Origin: Bog-950 sp964620645
GTDB lineage: Bacteria; Bacteroidota; Bacteroidia; Chitinophagales; LD1
DNA length: 64,000 bases
Assembly (NCBI GenBank): GCA_964620645.1
Contig: CAZUHU010000001.1
Location: 10,277-74,276, forward strand
Direction: 5' to 3'
Part shown: one piece after another, positions 59,638-64,000 of the stretch
Position numbering within the stretch: position 1 is the stretch's first letter
How the letters are laid out: each line of letters starts with the position of its first letter
Notes under the pieces: model-generated
What the model was told of the DNA's origin: nothing
Databases searched by the model: none
What the model saw: the letters and a program-made list of their open reading frames with translations, nothing else
Made by a program: the position numbers and the translations under genes

Positions 59638-60762
59638 TTGATTAATACACCAACCCGGTATTTCGGAGGATTAGATACGCTTCGTTTTGTAGCTGCATCT
59701 ATTGTAGTGTTTTGCCATATTGAATTGGTTAAATACTACCGGGGATATACGGCGCTTGTTTCGGAAAGTGTTATTTACGAATGCGGCAAAATTGCAGTAG
59801 GCGCTTTTTTTGTACTTAGTGGCTTTTTAATCACCTACCTCTTACTTGCAGAAAAGGAAAAGAACAGCTCCATTAACATTGGTAAATTTTACATGCGCCG
59901 GGGTTTGCGCATATGGCCCCTTTACTATCTTTTGGTTGCCATTATTTTTTTCGTCCTGCCACGCTTTTCTGCATTTTACCTTCCGCAGCAAACGGAGGAA
60001 CTGACTGCCTTTTTCAGTATCAAGTTGGTCTTTTTCGCACTGTTGCTTCCCCAACTTTTGTTTGCAGGGGGCTATAAGCCTGTTCCCGGCGCCGAGCAAT
60101 TCTGGACTATCGGCAGTGAAGAAATCTTTTACTTTTTATGGCCGCTAGCCTTAAAGAAAATTCAAAAACCACTTTTTACTATAGTAGCGCTTATTGCCGC
60201 TTACCATTCACTTAAGTACTTCTGCTTTTATTACAGCGGCCTTGATGGCAGCATTTACTATAAAGCTTACCTGGTATTTTACTATAACCGGGTAGACTGC
60301 CTTTTGATTGGCGCATTAATAGGCTTATTGATACATAATTGCAATGACATGTGGTGCAAATTTGCAGGCACTCCCATAGGCCTAATGGGAGGTATCGCCT
60401 TTTTAGCAGTTACATTTTTTTATGGTGTTACCCAGGGCGGCTCCGACTACTTTTTTTATGCCATGTCCTTTGCGCTTATTATTTCATGGCTGGCAATTAA
60501 GGCGGGTAAAAATGTAAAAGCACCCAAAGCCACCGAGTTTTTAGGCAAAATAAGTTACAGCGTTTATATGTGGCATTTTATTGCTGTTCTGTTTTCCTTT
60601 TATCTGCTAAAAAGCATTAGCGGAAAAACATTTGAAAATACGTGGAGCCAGAATATTTTACTATACCTGCTTTCGTATAGCATTACTTATACAATTTCTG
60701 CCATAAGTTACCTTTTGATTGAGCGCATGTTTTTAAAATGGAAAGAAAATTGGAAAGCCTGA
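59638..60762 (+). CDS. Acyltransferase family 3 (OafA/YrhL-like) membrane protein
   Basis: The 374-residue protein has about ten membrane segments and the family-3 signature: RYFGGLDTLRFVAASIVVFC at the N-terminus (R-x10-H form, with HIE next), FFVLSGFLITYLLLAEKE, FYMRRGLRIWPLYYLLV, and SYSVYMWHFIAVL. Such proteins O-acylate carbohydrates or lipids of the envelope. The start is TTG at 59638; no ATG occurs in frame. It begins 53 nt after the secreted-protein gene and 1 nt before the BNR gene, so the last two are cotranscribed. Confidence 0.87.
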   Translation: MINTPTRYFGGLDTLRFVAASIVVFCHIELVKYYRGYTALVSESVIYECGKIAVGAFFVLSGFLITYLLLAEKEKNSSINIGKFYMRRGLRIWPLYYLLVAIIFFVLPRFSAFYLPQQTEELTAFFSIKLVFFALLLPQLLFAGGYKPVPGAEQFWTIGSEEIFYFLWPLALKKIQKPLFTIVALIAAYHSLKYFCFYYSGLDGSIYYKAYLVFYYNRVDCLLIGALIGLLIHNCNDMWCKFAGTPIGLMGGIAFLAVTFFYGVTQGGSDYFFYAMSFALIISWLAIKAGKNVKAPKATEFLGKISYSVYMWHFIAVLFSFYLLKSISGKTFENTWSQNILLYLLSYSITYTISAISYLLIERMFLKWKENWKA

Positions 60763-60763
60763 T

Positions 60764-61651
60764 ATGAAGCTGCGTCATCTTTGCATTTCTCTGCTTTTGC
60801 TCATCGCCGCTTGCACAGGCAGGCATCCCGATTTTGCTATTGATGCCAACACGGGCATTGCCGACTACCGTTTCCCCAATGAACCTACCATTGCTGTATC
60901 ACTTAAAAGCGATAATGACCTTGCGATAGCGGCTAACGTAAATTGGTTTTACCGCAGCAAGGATGGCGGCCAAACCTGGAACACTTATAAGGTAAGCTCA
61001 GCAGCGGGTGTTTGGGGCGACCCCTGCCTTGTAAGTGATAAAGAAGGCTGCTTTTATCTGTTTCACCTTTCCGCACCAAATGGATACGAAGAAGAAAGTT
61101 GGTTAGACCGTATTGTTTGCCAAAAGTGGAATGACGAAAAAAGCGAAATGGANNNNNNNNNNNNNNNNNNNNNNNNNNNNNNNNNNNNNNNNNNNNNNNN
61201 NNNNNNNNNNNNNNNNNNNNNNNNNNNNNNNNNNNNNNNNNNNNNNNNNNNNAAAATGTATTGTGCCTTCGGTTTACAGGATAAAAGGCTTAGTGAAATT
61301 GTGTTAATGACCTCAGAGGATAAAGGTGCGCATTGGAATCAAATTTCCTTGCCTATTTCCAGAAACTCTCTCTATTTCCCTTGCGTGCGGGTTGATGAAA
61401 AAACCGGTACGGTTGGTATTTTTCATTATGCTTTAAGTTCATTTCAGGACACCGTGCTGCGCACCGGAATTTATGTTTCGCATGACGCGGGACAGAATTT
61501 CACCCACCGGGTGCATGACGAAGCTTATCAAATAAGCACTTCGGTATTTATGGGTGATTATATATCTATGGTGGCCGCAGGCAATCACTTCTACACCACC
61601 TGGACTGCCCGCGATAATGATGGAACACACATTTGTTTCCGCAAACAATAG
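60764..61651 (+). CDS. BNR/Asp-box sialidase-fold lipoprotein, with an assembly gap
   Basis: The protein has a lipoprotein signal peptide (LLLLIAACTGRHPD, Cys about 17) and Asp-box repeats SKDGGQTWNTY, SEDKGAHWNQI and SHDAGQNFTHR. These are structural marks of a six-bladed sialidase fold and do not prove sialidase activity; no Arg triad can be checked because 100 N (61153-61252) interrupts the gene. The ORF through the gap is coincidental. It starts 1 nt after the acyltransferase stop. About 295 residues are visible. Confidence 0.75.
   Translation: MKLRHLCISLLLLIAACTGRHPDFAIDANTGIADYRFPNEPTIAVSLKSDNDLAIAANVNWFYRSKDGGQTWNTYKVSSAAGVWGDPCLVSDKEGCFYLFHLSAPNGYEEESWLDRIVCQKWNDEKSEMXXXXXXXXXXXXXXXXXXXXXXXXXXXXXXXXXXKMYCAFGLQDKRLSEIVLMTSEDKGAHWNQISLPISRNSLYFPCVRVDEKTGTVGIFHYALSSFQDTVLRTGIYVSHDAGQNFTHRVHDEAYQISTSVFMGDYISMVAAGNHFYTTWTARDNDGTHICFRKQ
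61153..61252. other. Assembly gap (100 N) inside the BNR lipoprotein gene
   Basis: Exactly 100 unknown bases, a standard placeholder. The amount of missing sequence cannot be estimated here because family length varies. Confidence 0.98.
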
Positions 61652-61763
61652 TTTGTCATACCAAAGTCATTAGTGCAAAAAAACCTTAAAGGGTGTGGAA
61701 AGGGTATAATATCCGCATCCACAAGTACGTTCCGCTTGCATCACTAACCCAAAACCCAATGCC

Positions 61764-62735
61764 ATGAAACTAACATCCTTATTTCTGATGTTGCTTGCGT
61801 ACGTAGCAGCCTCAGCCCAGTACACCTACGACAACCTTACCTTAAAAACTGAATTAACTGCGGAAGAACAAAGCCGCTTTACCTACGAGAAACTTCGCCT
61901 TTACCCCATTTACGCAAAAGAATCTTTCGTTGCCTATCACCAATATCTTGGCAAATACACCCCGCTTAAAACTGCTCTTGAAAAACAAAAAGTAAAAATT
62001 ACTGAAACCGGTGGCGAGAGCAGAAACGGCTCCCCCACCGTAAACACGCTTTACATCGAAAACTTATCAAGCGACACCATCTTTTTAATGAGTGGCGAAG
62101 TAGTAACCGGAGGAAAGCAGGACCGCGTGGTTGCACAGGATGTTGTGCTGCCACCCAAAAGCGGAAAGGTAAACCTTAGCGTTTTTTGCGTGGAGCACGG
62201 CAGGTGGACATATAATAGCCCTTCAAACTCCAACTCTTTTAATGGCACCGTTGGCACCGTAAGTAATTCCGTGCGCAAGGCTGCAGATGTTGAACAAAAT
62301 CAAAGCACCGTATGGAGTAAGGTAGGAGAAGCCAACACAAAAAACGGAACTGAAACAAGCACTGGCACCTACAAAGCCATGGATAATAACAAGGAATACA
62401 CCGAGAAGCGCGATAAGTACATCCAATTTTTTAAGGGCGAATTGGCTAAGGAGAAAAATGTGATAGGCCTAGTAGCTGCTTCAGGCAATAAAGTAATTGG
62501 TTGCGATATGTTTGCTACAAGCACTTTGTTTTCTCAACAGTTAGAAAACCTGCTGCAGGCTTATACCACTGAAGCTATTTTGAACGGAGATAAGGTAACA
62601 GTAAGTAACACCACTATGAAAGCCTATGCCGATAAATTGCTTACGAACGAACAGCAACAAAAAGAAACCATACAAAAAGAAGGCAAGTCGTTTCAGAAAG
62701 GCGACAAAACCCTGCACATAAGCACCTACGAGTAA
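61764..62735 (+). CDS. DUF6569 (ARPP-1-like) secreted protein
   Basis: The 323-residue protein has a signal peptide (SLFLMLLAYVAASAQ). The core matches my memory of the DUF6569/ARPP-1 family: VNTLYIENLSSDTIFLMSGE, VVTGGKQDRVVAQDVVLPPK, SGKVNLSVFCVEHGRWTYNS, then a Ser/Asn/Thr-rich middle and GLVAASGNKVIGCDMFATST. Function is unknown; members co-occur with phosphatase or rhodanese genes in some genomes, not here. Terminator follows. Confidence 0.75.
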   Translation: MKLTSLFLMLLAYVAASAQYTYDNLTLKTELTAEEQSRFTYEKLRLYPIYAKESFVAYHQYLGKYTPLKTALEKQKVKITETGGESRNGSPTVNTLYIENLSSDTIFLMSGEVVTGGKQDRVVAQDVVLPPKSGKVNLSVFCVEHGRWTYNSPSNSNSFNGTVGTVSNSVRKAADVEQNQSTVWSKVGEANTKNGTETSTGTYKAMDNNKEYTEKRDKYIQFFKGELAKEKNVIGLVAASGNKVIGCDMFATSTLFSQQLENLLQAYTTEAILNGDKVTVSNTTMKAYADKLLTNEQQQKETIQKEGKSFQKGDKTLHISTYE

Positions 62736-62758
62736 AAAGAATTAGTGGTTTTAGTTAC

Positions 62759-62789
62759 CCGCAGCCTCCCCCAGGTGGCTGCGGTTTTT
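62759..62789. terminator. Rho-independent terminator between DUF6569 gene and fabI
   Basis: CCGCAGCC (62759-62766) and GGCTGCGG (62777-62784) form an 8-bp GC-rich stem with a 10-nt loop and end in TTTTT. It serves the plus-strand gene; fabI converges from the other side. Confidence 0.85.
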
Positions 62790-62791
62790 AT

Positions 62792-63604
62792 TTACTCCTT
62801 GTTCAGTACGTTAAGCACGGCTTCACTAACACCCATGGCTGAAAAACCGCCATCGTGGTAAAGGTTCTGCATGGTAACATAGCGCGTTAAATCGCTGAAA
62901 AGGCTAATGCAATAGTTAGCGCAATCTTCAGCAGGGGCATTGCCCAGCGGGCTCATTTTTTCAGCTACATCGTACAAAGAATTGAACCCTTTAATTCCAC
63001 TGCCGGCCGTTGTAACTGTTGGCGATTGTGATATGGTATTTACACGAACCTTTTTGGCGTTGCCATAATAATAACCGAACGAACGCGCTATACTTTCAAG
63101 TGTAGCTTTTGCATCGGCCATATCTCCATAGCCGGGAAAAGCGCGTTGAGCAGCTATATACGTTAGTGCCAGTACACTGCCCCATTCGTTAAGGGCGTCC
63201 TTCTTCATTAACGTTTGCAGCGTTTTATGAAAGCTTAAAGCAGATATATCCAAGGTTTTTTGATACCATTCGTAATTAAGGTCGGTATAGGTTTTGCCTT
63301 TGCGCACGTTAGGGCTCATACCGATGCTGTGTAGCACAAAATCAAGTTTACCACCCAATTTATCCACGCTTTGGTCAACCAGCTTTTCAAGATCTTCCAC
63401 TAATGTGGCATCAGCGCCTATTACAATAGTGCCGCATTGCTCGGCCAGCTTATTTATTTCGCCCATGCGCAAAGCTACCGGAGCATTGGTTAAGGTAAAC
63501 TTAGCGCCCTGTTCGTGTGCCTTAAGCGCTACCTTCCACGCAATGGAGTTTTCATCTAAAGCACCAAAAATTATTCCTCGTTTACCTTGTAGTAAATTAT
63601 TCAT
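62792..63604 (-). CDS. fabI: Enoyl-[acyl-carrier-protein] reductase (NADH)
   Basis: The 270-residue enzyme has the FabI features: GIIFGALDENSIAWKVA (cofactor loop with SIAW), HSIGMSPN, and Tyr159-x6-Lys166 in GYGDMADAKATLES with another Tyr at 149 (TYIAAQ). It carries out the last step of each fatty acid elongation round. Triclosan-type inhibitors target this family. It is 45 nt downstream of recN on the same strand. Confidence 0.96.
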   Translation of the reverse strand: MNNLLQGKRGIIFGALDENSIAWKVALKAHEQGAKFTLTNAPVALRMGEINKLAEQCGTIVIGADATLVEDLEKLVDQSVDKLGGKLDFVLHSIGMSPNVRKGKTYTDLNYEWYQKTLDISALSFHKTLQTLMKKDALNEWGSVLALTYIAAQRAFPGYGDMADAKATLESIARSFGYYYGNAKKVRVNTISQSPTVTTAGSGIKGFNSLYDVAEKMSPLGNAPAEDCANYCISLFSDLTRYVTMQNLYHDGGFSAMGVSEAVLNVLNKE

Positions 63605-63649
63605 GCTACGCTTATTAAGTGAAATGCAAAATAGAAAAAGTTCCTTTTA

Positions 63650-64000
63650 TCAAACCCCTGCCAACATCTCGCGGGCATTTGCCAATGCAGCTTCACTAAC
63701 CACATCACCACCCAGCATTTTAGCCAACTCAATCACGCGTTCCTCACCCTGCAGTTCTTTAATGCGGGTATAGGTGCGGTTATCACGTATTTCTTTGTAG
63801 ATATATAAATGTTTAGCCGCTGTGCGGGCTATTTGCGGTAAATGTGTAATACTGATCAACTGGTGATTTTTAGTGAGCGACTTCATTATCTCACCCACCT
63901 TTAAAGCTACGCCGCCGCTAATACCGCTGTCAATTTCATCAAATATCATAGTAGGTAATGCACCGGCATCAGCTACTAATGATTTTATACAAAGCATAAG
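63650..64000 (-). CDS. recN: DNA repair protein RecN, C-terminal part
   Basis: The 3' end of a gene whose start lies beyond the right edge. It holds the Walker B and D-loop region LPTMIFDEIDSGISGGVALK, then HQLISITHLPQIARTAAKHL (the ITHLPQIA signature of RecN) and a C-terminal helix region. RecN is an SMC-like ATPase for double-strand break repair. Its stop is 45 nt upstream of the fabI start. About 117 residues are visible; full length would be about 550. Confidence 0.95.
   Translation of the reverse strand, partial: LMLCIKSLVADAGALPTMIFDEIDSGISGGVALKVGEIMKSLTKNHQLISITHLPQIARTAAKHLYIYKEIRDNRTYTRIKELQGEERVIELAKMLGGDVVSEAALANAREMLAGV

Noticed and set aside
10505..61252. Reading the three 100-N runs as real low-complexity or deleted DNA
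   Set aside because: All three are exactly 100 N, the standard scaffold placeholder; each lies within a gene whose parts on both sides fit one family.
60764..61651. Confident sialidase assignment for the BNR lipoprotein
   Set aside because: Asp-boxes alone do not show activity; catalytic residues cannot be verified across the gap.

Overview
The window looks like a chromosomal segment of a Bacteroidota bacterium, probably of the Chitinophagales/Sphingobacteriales side, from a draft or metagenome assembly (three runs of exactly 100 N). The assignment rests on gldH next to ricT and holB, a TonB-dependent receptor with an N-terminal carboxypeptidase-regulatory-like domain, PhnA, the N-terminal domain typical of Bacteroidota collagen-like proteins, weak or absent Shine-Dalgarno sequences, and repeated promoters of the Bacteroidota type (TTG, 19-21 nt, TAnnTTTG). 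I saw no rRNA, tRNA, CRISPR array, transposase or prophage.

Layout. 1-5.7 kb: start of an S41-peptidase-like gene, yebC, a FucP-type sugar symporter, a lipoprotein, and an arsenic cluster read right to left (aquaporin, arsR, arsM, arsC). Its ArsR palindrome frames the -7 promoter element. 5.7-12.5 kb: TPR-adenylate cyclase, kup with a 26-codon leader ORF, an acyltransferase, a gapped MATE exporter, rpmF and its DUF177 partner. 12.6-22.9 kb: two tandem sterol-desaturase-superfamily enzymes, DUF6498 protein, gldH-ricT-holB, glutathione peroxidase, two SRPBCC/SDR genes, a steroid-5-alpha-reductase homologue overlapping the SDR, phnA and a cupin. 23.1-27.7 kb: rpoC alone, without rpoB, behind its own promoter and a structured leader. 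27.8-35.2 kb: a metal region (NRAMP transporter fused to a universal stress domain, a translationally coupled TonB receptor, a DtxR/MntR-type regulator and a palindromic operator on the -7 box). 35.3-39.3 kb: MBOAT plus two SGNH proteins, a likely envelope O-acetylation module. 39.5-49.4 kb: housekeeping genes (oligoendopeptidase, gapped uvrB, macrodomain, DinB, rnz with a STAS protein, clpC). 49.4-57.9 kb: a TlpA-like thioredoxin and two very large repetitive secreted proteins, one tail-fibre-like and one with collagen repeats and a C-terminal C1q-like domain. 57.9-64 kb: smpB, a thioesterase, an acyltransferase, a gapped BNR-repeat lipoprotein, a DUF6569 protein, fabI and the 3' part of recN.

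The most interesting signals are regulatory and architectural: two repressor palindromes built around the -7 box (ars, mnt), the kup leader ORF ending in TAATG, rpoC separated from rpoB with an attenuator-like hairpin, the ars cluster with a channel but no efflux pump, the 5-alpha-reductase/SDR pair, and the bacterial collagen-C1q protein. All calls come from reading the sequence; no database search was run.
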